DNA of 13,401 bases from positions 1 to 13,401 of the forward strand of contig CALMWM010000220.1 in NCBI GenBank assembly GCA_937873435.1, in the 5' to 3' direction. Shown here piece by piece: positions 1-6,539 of the stretch (position 1 is the first letter of the stretch; each line of letters starts with the position of its first letter). The DNA is from an uncultured Gallionellaceae bacterium. Its GTDB lineage: Bacteria > Pseudomonadota > Gammaproteobacteria > Burkholderiales > Sulfuricellaceae. A program made the translations under genes and the position numbers. A model generated the notes under the pieces. It was given only the letters and a program-made list of their open reading frames with translations. It made no database searches and had not been told where the DNA came from.

Positions 1-348
1 TTTCCGCCGCCCTGCCCGAAGGCGGCTCCCTTGCCTGGAAGGGCGATCTGTCCCCGCGAACTGGCGGCATTGGCTGCTGATGCTTGCAGACAGCTTAATC
101 GCGCGGTAATTGCGCTGGCCGACAGGAAACGCAGCCAGGAAACCATCGACTTGTGCAAGGAAATCGACGAAATCGAGTCCAAGGCCGACAAGGTGCTGAA
201 AAGGGCTATTACCAAGCTGTTCCAGGGGGGCGGCGACGTATGGACGGCAATGAAACTGCGGGAGTTCTATGTCCTGCAGGAAAACGTTCTCGATTACTGC
301 GAGGAAGCTTCGAAAACCATCGTAGAAATTCTCATCGAGAATTCCTGA
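1..348 (+). CDS. DUF47 / PhoU-like protein, Pit accessory (3' part only)
   Basis: This is the C-terminal part of a DUF47 (PhoU-like, YkaA-type) helical protein; the 5' end lies outside the window. The reliable reading begins around base 55 (RELAALAADACRQLNRAV) and runs to a TGA at 346-348. The spaced pattern LCKEIDEIESKADKVLKRAI, followed by KLF and a C-terminal helix ending VEILIENS, is the typical DUF47 tail (family members usually have about 205-215 residues, so roughly half is visible). Proteins of this family are commonly encoded directly before pit permeases and are thought to modulate phosphate transport. Here pit starts 12 bp downstream, so the two are almost surely co-transcribed. 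The first 50 bases, read in the same frame, give a proline- and cysteine-rich stretch unlike the expected helix, so a frameshift or an error near the C run at 52-55 is possible. The family call is firm; the 5' part is not. Confidence 0.8.
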   Translation, partial: FPPPCPKAAPLPGRAICPRELAALAADACRQLNRAVIALADRKRSQETIDLCKEIDEIESKADKVLKRAITKLFQGGGDVWTAMKLREFYVLQENVLDYCEEASKTIVEILIENS

Positions 349-360
349 AAGGGGCACACC

Positions 361-1374
361 ATGGAAGGTTTGACCATCAGCATCTGGGTGCTGGCCCTGT
401 TGATCGTGATTGCGCTGGCTTTCGATTTCATGAACGGTTTTCATGACGGCGCAAATGCCATTTCCACGATCGTCGCGACCGGTGCACTTTCTCCCAAACA
501 GGCAGTACTTTTTGCCTCTTTTTTCAATTTTGCCGCGCTGTGGATCTTCCAGCTCCATGTGGCCGCCACGATCGGCAAGGGTACGGTCGATCCGAGCTTC
601 GTCGATTACCACGTGATCTTCGGCGCTCTTTGTGGGGCGCTGGCTTGGAACATCATCACCTGGTATTACGGCATCCCTTCGTCATCCTCCCACGCCTTGA
701 TCGGCGGACTGGTCGGCGCCACGGTTGCCAAAGCGGGTGGCATTGCACCGATTATCTGGAGCGGATTCGGCAAAATCCTGCTCTTCATCATCCTTTCGCC
801 GCTGGTGGGTTTTCTGCTGGGCGGCCTGCTGATGGTCTTGGCGGCATGGGTCTTCCGCAACCAGTCGCCACGGCAGGCTGGGCGCTGGTTCAACCAGGCG
901 CAACTGTTCGCTGCCGGCGCCTACAGCCTGGCGCACGGCGGCAATGACGCCCAGAAAACCATCGGCATCATCTGGCTGCTACTGATCAGTGCCGGTGCGG
1001 CCACCACGGACGTCAAAACCCTGCCGAACTGGGTGATCTATTCCTGCTATTTTTCCATCGCCTGGGGAACCTACCTGGGAGGCTGGCGTATCGTCAAAAC
1101 CATGGGCACCAAGATCACCAAACTCACCTCGGTAAGCGGCTCCTGTGCCTCCATGGGTGGCGCAATCAGCCTGGGGCTTGCTACGCTGGGCGGAATCCCG
1201 GTTTCCACGACACACACCATCACCGGAGCCATCGTCGGCGTCGGCACCGCGCAGGACGTGAAAGCCGTGCGCTGGGGAATTACCCTGAACCTGGCGGTGG
1301 CATGGATCTTGACGATACCCGCCGCAGGCTTGGTTGCCGCATTCTTCTGGCGTCTCGGGCGAGACTTTATGTAG
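361..1374 (+). CDS. pit: Low-affinity inorganic phosphate permease (PiT family)
   Basis: This is a proton- or cation-coupled inorganic phosphate symporter of the inner membrane, 337 residues. Both family signatures are present: DFMNGFHDGANAIST at residues 22-36, and AHGGNDAQKTIGI at 191-203. The two matching loops are also there: GIPSSSSHAL from about 104, and GIPVSTTHTITGAIVGVG at 278-295, showing the inverted two-half architecture of PiT proteins. The rest is almost entirely hydrophobic helices. The ATG has a good ribosome site (AAAGGGG, 6 bases upstream). It sits 12 bp after the DUF47 gene, the usual pairing for this transporter type. A shorter Pit form such as this (E. coli PitA is near 500 residues) is common when a DUF47 partner is present. 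Transported metal-phosphate specificity cannot be told from sequence. Confidence 0.95.
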   Translation: MEGLTISIWVLALLIVIALAFDFMNGFHDGANAISTIVATGALSPKQAVLFASFFNFAALWIFQLHVAATIGKGTVDPSFVDYHVIFGALCGALAWNIITWYYGIPSSSSHALIGGLVGATVAKAGGIAPIIWSGFGKILLFIILSPLVGFLLGGLLMVLAAWVFRNQSPRQAGRWFNQAQLFAAGAYSLAHGGNDAQKTIGIIWLLLISAGAATTDVKTLPNWVIYSCYFSIAWGTYLGGWRIVKTMGTKITKLTSVSGSCASMGGAISLGLATLGGIPVSTTHTITGAIVGVGTAQDVKAVRWGITLNLAVAWILTIPAAGLVAAFFWRLGRDFM

Positions 1375-1420
1375 CGCGCCCCAAGCGAGAGAACCGGTGC
1401 TTGCTGGGACTTGCCGATGC

Positions 1421-1454
1421 TTGTAACATTTCTGCAATATTAGGCTTGCATAAT
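1421..1454 (+). promoter_or_regulatory. Candidate Pho box and -10 element for pstCAB
   Basis: Two 7-base half-sites, TTGTAAC (1421-1427) and CTGCAAT (1432-1438), are separated by the AT-rich spacer ATTT. They match the PhoB half-site CTGTCAT at 4 and 5 of 7 bases. The 11-base repeat distance is that of known Pho boxes. CATAAT (1449-1454), a good -10 hexamer, starts exactly 10 bases after the second half-site, as in PhoB-activated promoters where the Pho box replaces the -35 element. No convincing -35 hexamer is seen. Transcription would begin near 1461 and leave a leader of about 58 bases before pstC. Base match is modest; spacing is the stronger evidence. Confidence 0.5.
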
Positions 1455-1518
1455 ACGTGCTTCGTAAGTTGCACACCCCGATAAATAAAACGTTACGCTT
1501 CAGGCCACATTTAAACCC

Positions 1519-2481
1519 ATGCCAAAGTCATCCTACTCCGGACTCCAGAAACGCGGGGTTCTGCTTGACCTGATTTTTCTCAACGTCACGAGGCTGTTCG
1601 CTTTCGTGGTGTTCGCACTCCTGGCGGGCATCATCATTACGCTGATTATCGGCAGTATGCCGGCGATCCGCGAGTTCGGTTTCGGCTTTCTGATCAGCGC
1701 GGAATGGAATCCGGTAACGGAAAAGTTCGGCGCACTGGTACCTATCGTCGGTACGCTTGCCACCTCTTTCATTGCCTTGTTGATCGCGATTCCGGTCAGC
1801 TTCGGTATTGCGTTATTTCTCACCGAACTCTCGCCGGGTTGGCTGCGCCGCCCTCTCGGCACAGCGATTGAACTGCTGGCCGGCATTCCCAGCATTATCT
1901 ACGGTATGTGGGGGCTGTTCGTGTTCGCGCCGATATTCGCGGAAACGGTGCAGCCCTGGCTGAAAAACTCGCTGGGTGCGACTACTCTGCTGGCACCGTT
2001 ATTCGATGGCGCGCCGATGGGAATCGGCATGTTGTCGGCCGGAATTATTCTTTCCATCATGGTTATCCCCTTCATCGCCTCGGTGATGCGCGACGTATTC
2101 GAAGTCGTGCCGCCAATGCTCAAGGAATCAGCCTACGGCGTCGGCGCCACCACCTGGGAAGTCGTGTGGAATGTGGTGTTGCCTTACACCAAGGCCGGCG
2201 TGATCGGCAGCATCATGCTCGGACTGGGGCGCGCATTGGGCGAGACCATGGCGGTGACCTTCGTGATCGGCAACGCGCACAAACTCAGCACCTCCCTGTT
2301 CATGCCCGGCAATAGCATCGCCTCGGCGCTCGCCAACGAATTTACCGAAGCCGACGGCGAGTTGTATACCTCTTCGCTGATCGAGCTGGGGCTGATCCTG
2401 TTTTTCATCACCTTTGTCGTGCTGGCGCTATCGAAGCTGCTTTTGCTCCAGCTTGGCAAGCGTGAAGGCAAGACCACTTAG
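1519..2481 (+). CDS. pstC: Phosphate ABC transporter permease subunit PstC
   Basis: This is one of the two membrane subunits of the high-affinity phosphate importer PstSCAB, 320 residues (E. coli PstC has 319). Six hydrophobic segments are visible, roughly at 25-47, 75-104, 117-140, 170-192, 228-250 and 288-310. The cytoplasmic ABC-coupling (EAA) loop is KESAYGVGATTWE...LP at about 202-222. The family stretch GLGRALGETMAVTFVIGN (235-252) and the block GALVPIVGTLATSFIALLIA (71-90) are also clear. An in-frame TAA at 1486 bounds the ORF upstream, and the ATG at 1519 is the first plausible start, although it has no clear Shine-Dalgarno sequence. pstA follows after 9 bp. In most relatives pstS lies directly upstream; here the position is taken by pit and a 144-bp promoter-bearing gap. 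Confidence 0.96.
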   Translation: MPKSSYSGLQKRGVLLDLIFLNVTRLFAFVVFALLAGIIITLIIGSMPAIREFGFGFLISAEWNPVTEKFGALVPIVGTLATSFIALLIAIPVSFGIALFLTELSPGWLRRPLGTAIELLAGIPSIIYGMWGLFVFAPIFAETVQPWLKNSLGATTLLAPLFDGAPMGIGMLSAGIILSIMVIPFIASVMRDVFEVVPPMLKESAYGVGATTWEVVWNVVLPYTKAGVIGSIMLGLGRALGETMAVTFVIGNAHKLSTSLFMPGNSIASALANEFTEADGELYTSSLIELGLILFFITFVVLALSKLLLLQLGKREGKTT

Positions 2482-2490
2482 GAAATCGAT

Positions 2491-3336
2491 ATGTTCAGCC
2501 TTTACGCGCGTCGGCGCTTGACCAATACTTTAAATCTGGCTGCATCCTACCTGACCATGGCCTTCGGTCTGTTCTGGCTGTCCTGGATACTTTTCACCCT
2601 ACTTAAGTACGGTTTGGGCGGGATCAACCTGGCGATGTTCACGCAAATGACGCCGCCGCCCGGTAGCGACGGCGGCTTGCTCAATGCCATCGTCGGCAGT
2701 CTGATGATGGCACTGGCCGGTACACTGATCGGCACCCCGGTCGGCATCCTGGCCGGGATTTACCTCGCCGAATACGGCAGCCGCGGCTGGCTGGCACCCG
2801 CTACCCGCTTTATCAACGATATTCTACTGTCGGCACCGTCCATCGTCATCGGCTTGTTCGTTTACGAAGTAGTGGTGGCCAGCACCAAGCACTTTTCGGG
2901 CTGGGCGGGCGCGCTGGCGCTGTCGCTGATCGTCATTCCGGTGGTTGTGCGCACCACCGAAAACATGTTGCGGCTGGTGCCTGACACCATGCGCGAAGCT
3001 GCCGCCGCGCTCGGCGCGCCGCAAACCAAAGTCATCATGCAAGTGACCTTGCGCGCTTCCAAGGCTGGGGTTATCACCGGCATCCTCCTGGCAATCGCGC
3101 GCATCAGCGGCGAAACCGCGCCGCTGCTGTTCACCGCATTGAACAACCAGTTCTGGAGCCTCGACATGAACCAGCCATTGGCCAACCTGCCGGTGGTGAT
3201 TTTCCAGTTCGCGATGAGCCCCTACGACGACTGGCACAACCTGGCATGGGCGGGCGCCCTGCTGATTACCGCGAGCGTACTGGGACTGAACATCCTGGCG
3301 CGCACCATGTTCCATCAAAAGAATTCACAGTTTTAA
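2491..3336 (+). CDS. pstA: Phosphate ABC transporter permease subunit PstA
   Basis: This is the second permease subunit of the Pst importer, 281 residues, close to the usual PstA length. Hydrophobic segments lie at about 15-38, 64-92, 110-130, 138-153, 192-210 and 253-272. The EAA-type coupling loop is REAAAALGAPQTK...VTLRAS (168-190). The PstA signature ARISGETAPLLFTALNN is at 203-219, with the conserved NQPL..LPVVIFQFA block shortly after. The start is the ATG at 2491, preceded by AGGAAA about 6 bases upstream. It follows the pstC stop by 9 bp and precedes pstB by 12 bp, so translation in one operon is clear. No anomaly is seen in the coding sequence. Confidence 0.96.
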   Translation: MFSLYARRRLTNTLNLAASYLTMAFGLFWLSWILFTLLKYGLGGINLAMFTQMTPPPGSDGGLLNAIVGSLMMALAGTLIGTPVGILAGIYLAEYGSRGWLAPATRFINDILLSAPSIVIGLFVYEVVVASTKHFSGWAGALALSLIVIPVVVRTTENMLRLVPDTMREAAAALGAPQTKVIMQVTLRASKAGVITGILLAIARISGETAPLLFTALNNQFWSLDMNQPLANLPVVIFQFAMSPYDDWHNLAWAGALLITASVLGLNILARTMFHQKNSQF

Positions 3337-3348
3337 CGGAAAATCGAA

Positions 3349-4116
3349 ATGACGCCGGACACTCCGACCAAAATCAGCATCCGTGATTTGAACTTTTATT
3401 ACGGCAAATTTCTCGCACTGAAAAACATCAATCTGGACATCGCGCAAAACAAGGTGACCGCCTTCATCGGCCCCTCCGGTTGCGGCAAGTCCACCTTGTT
3501 GCGCACGCTTAACCGCATGTATCAGCTCTACCCTGGGCAGCGCGCCGAGGGCCAGATCTTGCTTGACGGCGACAACGTGCTCGACGCCAAGCAGGATTTG
3601 AACATGCTGCGCGCCAAGGTCGGCATGGTGTTCCAGAAGCCTACGCCGTTCCCGATGTCGATCTTCGACAACATCGCCTTCGGCGTCAAACTCTATGAAA
3701 ACCTGGGACGCCGCGAGATGGAAGAGCGTGTCGAATGGGCATTGCGCAAGGCGGCGCTGTGGGAAGAAGTGAAGGACAAATTGCAGCAAAGCGGCAACAG
3801 CCTGTCCGGCGGCCAGCAGCAACGTCTGTGTATTGCGCGCGGGATCGCCGTCAAACCGGAAGTAGTGTTGCTCGACGAACCCTGTTCCGCGCTGGACCCG
3901 ATCTCCACTGCGCACATCGAGGAACTGATCAACGAACTCAAGTCGGAATACACTATCGTCATCGTCACCCACAATATGCAGCAAGCGGCGCGCGTCTCCG
4001 ACTACACCGCCTACATGTACCTCGGCGACCTGATCGAGTTCGGCGACACCGATAACATCTTCACCACGCCGAGCCAGAAGGCAACCGAAGACTATATTAC
4101 CGGAAAGTTTGGTTAG
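3349..4116 (+). CDS. pstB: Phosphate ABC transporter ATPase PstB
   Basis: This is the cytoplasmic ATPase that powers the Pst phosphate importer, 255 residues (E. coli 257). All ABC ATPase motifs are intact: Walker A GPSGCGKST (41-49), Q-loop glutamine in VFQKPTPFPMSIFDN (Q96), signature LSGGQQQR (152-159), Walker B VVLLDEP (172-178) and H-loop VTHNM (H208). The PstB-specific sequence LNRMYQLYPGQRAEG and the C-terminal ATEDYITGKFG remove doubt about which ABC ATPase it is. A GGAAAA ribosome site precedes the ATG. No phoU follows, although phoU is the usual next gene. The last codons form the left arm of a perfect 16-bp inverted repeat whose loop includes the TAG stop. Confidence 0.97.
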   Translation: MTPDTPTKISIRDLNFYYGKFLALKNINLDIAQNKVTAFIGPSGCGKSTLLRTLNRMYQLYPGQRAEGQILLDGDNVLDAKQDLNMLRAKVGMVFQKPTPFPMSIFDNIAFGVKLYENLGRREMEERVEWALRKAALWEEVKDKLQQSGNSLSGGQQQRLCIARGIAVKPEVVLLDEPCSALDPISTAHIEELINELKSEYTIVIVTHNMQQAARVSDYTAYMYLGDLIEFGDTDNIFTTPSQKATEDYITGKFG

Positions 4117-4133
4117 CCTTTCCGGTAATATAG
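4092..4133. repeat. Perfect 16-bp inverted repeat spanning the pstB stop codon
   Basis: The left arm CTATATTACCGGAAAG (4092-4107) is the exact reverse complement of the right arm CTTTCCGGTAATATAG (4118-4133), with a 10-base loop that contains the pstB TAG stop (4114-4116). The left arm lies fully within the pstB coding sequence. The transcript could form a strong hairpin at the 3' end of the pstCAB message, serving as a terminator or a barrier to 3' exonucleases. No U-run follows directly, so a classic intrinsic terminator is not supported. It could also be the scar of a small inverted duplication. Confidence 0.8.
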
Positions 4134-4149
4134 CGGCAGGAGAAGTATA

Positions 4150-4265
4150 GTTTTGAGTGCTTAGTGTTGAGTGTTTAGTTGATGTCGCCGCGCCAAGCGC
4201 GTCGGTATAGGATCAGGCGCGAAGCGCATTCCACAACTCAACATTAAACACTTAACACTAAAAAC
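4150..4265. repeat. Heptad-arm inverted repeat element 1 (between convergent pstB and glmM)
   Basis: The left arm (4150-4181) and the reverse complement of the right arm (4234-4265) agree at 26 of 32 positions by eye. Each arm is a run of 7-base units. Left: GAGTGCT, TAGTGTT, GAGTGTT, TAGTTGA (4155-4182). Right, on the - strand: TAGTGTT, AAGTGTT, TAATGTT, GAGTTGT (4260 down to 4233). The middle holds a nested GC-rich pair, CGCGCC (4189-4194) with GGCGCG (4216-4221), so the whole can fold into one long cruciform or hairpin. It fills most of the gap between two converging operons and may act as a two-way terminator. No ORF or transposase is present. Confidence 0.7.
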
Positions 4266-4270
4266 TGCTT

Positions 4271-5629
4271 TTACTTAACCGCCGCTTGGCGCACTGCGTC
4301 AGCGATCGTTTCTGCCCAGCGTTGCACAGGCTCTTCATCGCGGCCTTCCACCATCACCCGTAGCACCGGTTCGGTTCCCGAGGCGCGCAGCAGTACGCGC
4401 CCGGAACTCTCAAGATCGCATTGCGCCTCTGCCACCACCTGCTGGACAGCTGCATTTCCCCTGAAGTCGAAACCCTTGCTTACCCTTATATTGGTCAGAA
4501 CTTGCGGATAAATCCGGACTTCGCTGGTATATTCGCTCAACGAGCTTTTTGCCACGCGTAAGGCCTGAAGCACTTGCAGTGCAGCGATAATGCCATCGCC
4601 GGTGGTGTGGCGGTCGAGGCAGATGATATGCCCGGAATTTTCTCCGCCCAGTTGCCAGCCGCGTTCCTGCATCAGCGCCAGTACATAGCGGTCGCCGACG
4701 TTGGCGCGAGCAAAGGGAATGCCGAGTTTTTCCAGCGCGTGTTCCATGCCCAGGTTGGTCATCAAGGTGCCGGCCATCCCCCCCTTGAGTTGGCCGCGCT
4801 GTTGGCGGTATTTGGCGATCACGTAGAGCAGGCGGTCGCCGTCGAAAATCTCGCCGGAACCATCCACCATGATCAAGCGGTCGCCGTCGCCGTCGAAAGC
4901 CACGCCGAGGTCGGCACGCTGTTCCACCACCGCCGCCTGCAAGCTTTTGGGGCTGGTCGAGCCGCAGTCCTGATTGATGTTCAGCCCGTCCGGCTGGTTG
5001 CCGATCGCCACCACTTCCGCGCCGAGTTCGTGGAACACATGCGGCGCGATATGGTAAGTCGCACCGTGAGCGCAATCCACCACGATTTTCATCCCGCGCA
5101 AATCCAGTTCGTTGGGAAAAGCACTCTTGCAGAATTCGATATATCGCCCGGCAGCATCGTTGATGCGACGCGCCTTGCCGAGTTGCGCCGAGGACATGGT
5201 AATTAGCGGCGATTCCAGTTCGCGCTCGATTGCCTGTTCGGTCTGGTCGGGCAGTTTGGTGCCGTTGCCGGAAAAGAATTTGATCCCGTTATCCTCGAAC
5301 GGATTGTGCGAAGCGCTGATGACGATACCTGCCTGGGCGCGCAGAGCACGGGTCAGGTAAGCCACTGCCGGCGTCGGCATGGGCCCGAGCAACAGCACAT
5401 CGACGCCTGCGGCGGACAGCCCGGCTTGCAGCGCGGATTCAAGCATGTAGCCGGAAATCCGGGTGTCCTTGCCGATGACCACCGCCGGATGGTCTCCCTT
5501 GTGCGAACGCTGTTCCGAAACCAGCACCTTGCCGGCGGCATAGCCGAGACGCATCAGAAAGTCAGGAGTGATCGGCGCTTCGCCGACCTTGCCGCGGATG
5601 CCATCGGTGCCGAAATATTTTTTGCTCAT
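4271..5629 (-). CDS. glmM: Phosphoglucosamine mutase
   Basis: This enzyme converts glucosamine-6-phosphate to glucosamine-1-phosphate in the cytoplasm, a step to UDP-GlcNAc for peptidoglycan and lipopolysaccharide. The 452-residue protein has the usual length (E. coli 445). Visible sites in order: N-terminal KKYFGTDGIRG; phosphoserine loop ISASHNP (the phosphorylated serine is S107); metal-binding loop DGDGDR (246-251); sugar-specificity loop GGENSGH (328-334), typical of GlmM rather than of phosphomannomutases; and phosphate-binding RASGTEP (415-421). The ATG overlaps the folP stop in an ATGA arrangement, so translation is probably coupled. It is the last gene of the leftward operon and converges with pstB. 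Confidence 0.97.
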   Translation of the reverse strand: MSKKYFGTDGIRGKVGEAPITPDFLMRLGYAAGKVLVSEQRSHKGDHPAVVIGKDTRISGYMLESALQAGLSAAGVDVLLLGPMPTPAVAYLTRALRAQAGIVISASHNPFEDNGIKFFSGNGTKLPDQTEQAIERELESPLITMSSAQLGKARRINDAAGRYIEFCKSAFPNELDLRGMKIVVDCAHGATYHIAPHVFHELGAEVVAIGNQPDGLNINQDCGSTSPKSLQAAVVEQRADLGVAFDGDGDRLIMVDGSGEIFDGDRLLYVIAKYRQQRGQLKGGMAGTLMTNLGMEHALEKLGIPFARANVGDRYVLALMQERGWQLGGENSGHIICLDRHTTGDGIIAALQVLQALRVAKSSLSEYTSEVRIYPQVLTNIRVSKGFDFRGNAAVQQVVAEAQCDLESSGRVLLRASGTEPVLRVMVEGRDEEPVQRWAETIADAVRQAAVK

Positions 5630-6453
5630 GGTTCTATTCCTTCTATTGCATTCACTATCTGCAAGGCTTGCTTGGTCGCCTTCACGTCATGCACGCGGAC
5701 GATTTTTGCGCCCTTTAGCACTGCCAGCAATGCTGCCGCCACGCTGGGTTGCAAACGTTCTTCCACCTCCAACCCAGTGATCGCACCCAACATCGACTTG
5801 CGCGACAAGCCGGCGAGCAGCGGCACGCCAAGTGTCTGAAAGCAGTCGAGATGACGCAGCAAGTCGATATTGTGCGCCAATGTCTTACCGAAGCCGAAAC
5901 CCGGGTCTACCACCAAGCGCTCGCGAGCAATGCCTGCCTGTTCGCACGCCGCCAGCCGCTCTGCGAGAAACGCCATGACATCTGCCACCACGTCGCGATA
6001 TTCGGGCTGCTGTTGCATGGTTTGCGGCGTACCCTGCTTATGCATCAGGCACACCGCAACATGGGAATCGGCGACGGCCTCCAGCGCACCCTCCGCCAGC
6101 AGGGCTGCAATATCGTTGATCATGTCGGTGCCTGCGGCAATGGCGGCACGCATCACCTGCGGCTTGCAGGTATCCACCGAGAGCGCGACATTCTTGTCGC
6201 GTAACGCCTCAACCAGCGGAATAACGCGCCGCAACTCTTCGTCTAGCGGCACGGCCAGTGCGCCGGGACGCGTCGATTCGCCGCCGATGTCCAGTAAGTC
6301 GGCGCCTTCTTCGATCAAGCGCAACGCATGTTCAATCGCGGCAGGCGTCGATTCGAAGCGTCCGCCGTCGGAAAACGAATCGGGGGTGACATTGACGATA
6401 CCCATGATCAACGGGCGTGGGAAGGGAAAGTTGAAACGGCCGCAGCGAAGCAT
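5626..6453 (-). CDS. folP: Dihydropteroate synthase
   Basis: This enzyme joins p-aminobenzoate to dihydropterin pyrophosphate in folate synthesis and is the target of sulfonamides. With the ATG at 6453 it has 275 residues, a normal length. Motifs in order: MGIVNVTPDSFSDGG (17-31), GGESTRPG (57-64), SVDT near 92-95, IND near 112-114, LMHKQGTPQTMQ (136-147), DPGFGFGKT (183-191), SRKS (217-220) and RVHDV (253-257). A TTG at 6468 would add five residues, but it falls inside the intergenic heptad repeat. MLRCGRF is the familiar beginning of betaproteobacterial enzymes, so I prefer the ATG. No strong ribosome site is seen. It lies between ftsH and glmM, the widely conserved order, and overlaps glmM by 4 bp. 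Confidence 0.95.
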   Translation of the reverse strand: MLRCGRFNFPFPRPLIMGIVNVTPDSFSDGGRFESTPAAIEHALRLIEEGADLLDIGGESTRPGALAVPLDEELRRVIPLVEALRDKNVALSVDTCKPQVMRAAIAAGTDMINDIAALLAEGALEAVADSHVAVCLMHKQGTPQTMQQQPEYRDVVADVMAFLAERLAACEQAGIARERLVVDPGFGFGKTLAHNIDLLRHLDCFQTLGVPLLAGLSRKSMLGAITGLEVEERLQPSVAAALLAVLKGAKIVRVHDVKATKQALQIVNAIEGIEP

Positions 6454-6462
6454 TCGGTTAAT

Positions 6463-6529
6463 GAGCAATGGGTAATGAGTGAGGGGTAAAGGGTTTCCTC
6501 GCTAATCCATTACCCTTCGCCCATTACTC
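6463..6529. repeat. Heptad-arm inverted repeat element 2 (between ftsH and folP)
   Basis: This fills most of the 86-bp gap between the ftsH stop and the folP ATG. The + strand side runs in 7-base units: GAGCAAT (6463), GGGTAAT (6470), GAGTGAG (6477), GGGTAAA (6484). The other side read on the - strand gives GAGTAAT (6529-6523), GGGCGAA (6522-6516), GGGTAAT (6515-6509), GGATTAG (6508-6502). The outer ten bases pair at 9 of 10 (GAGCAATGGG with CCCATTACTC). The inner pairing is imperfect, and GGGTAAT can pair in more than one register. The build is the same as elements 1 and 3, and the units are closest to element 3. Confidence 0.7.
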
Positions 6530-6539
6530 AATACCGATT

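Noticed and set aside
979..1476. 165-codon - strand frame overlapping the pit end and the Pho-box gap
   Set aside because: Mostly antisense to pit, with no homology that I recognise and no promoter.
2824..3318. 164-codon - strand frame opposite pstA
   Set aside because: Histidine/glutamine-rich antisense translation of membrane protein codons; no support as a gene.
3325..3984. 219-codon - strand frame opposite pstB
   Set aside because: It is a mirror of PstB codon structure with no recognisable domain and no ribosome site; a shadow frame.
4150..4265. CRISPR-like array
   Set aside because: The repeated units are 7 bases in tandem with no spacers of constant length and no cas genes nearby.
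4574..5206. 210-codon + strand frame opposite glmM
   Set aside because: Antisense to conserved GlmM motifs; a shadow frame.
6454..6468. TTG at 6468 as folP start, adding MLINR
   Set aside because: The extra codons fall within the heptad repeat element, and the ATG at 6453 gives the standard MLRCGRF beginning.
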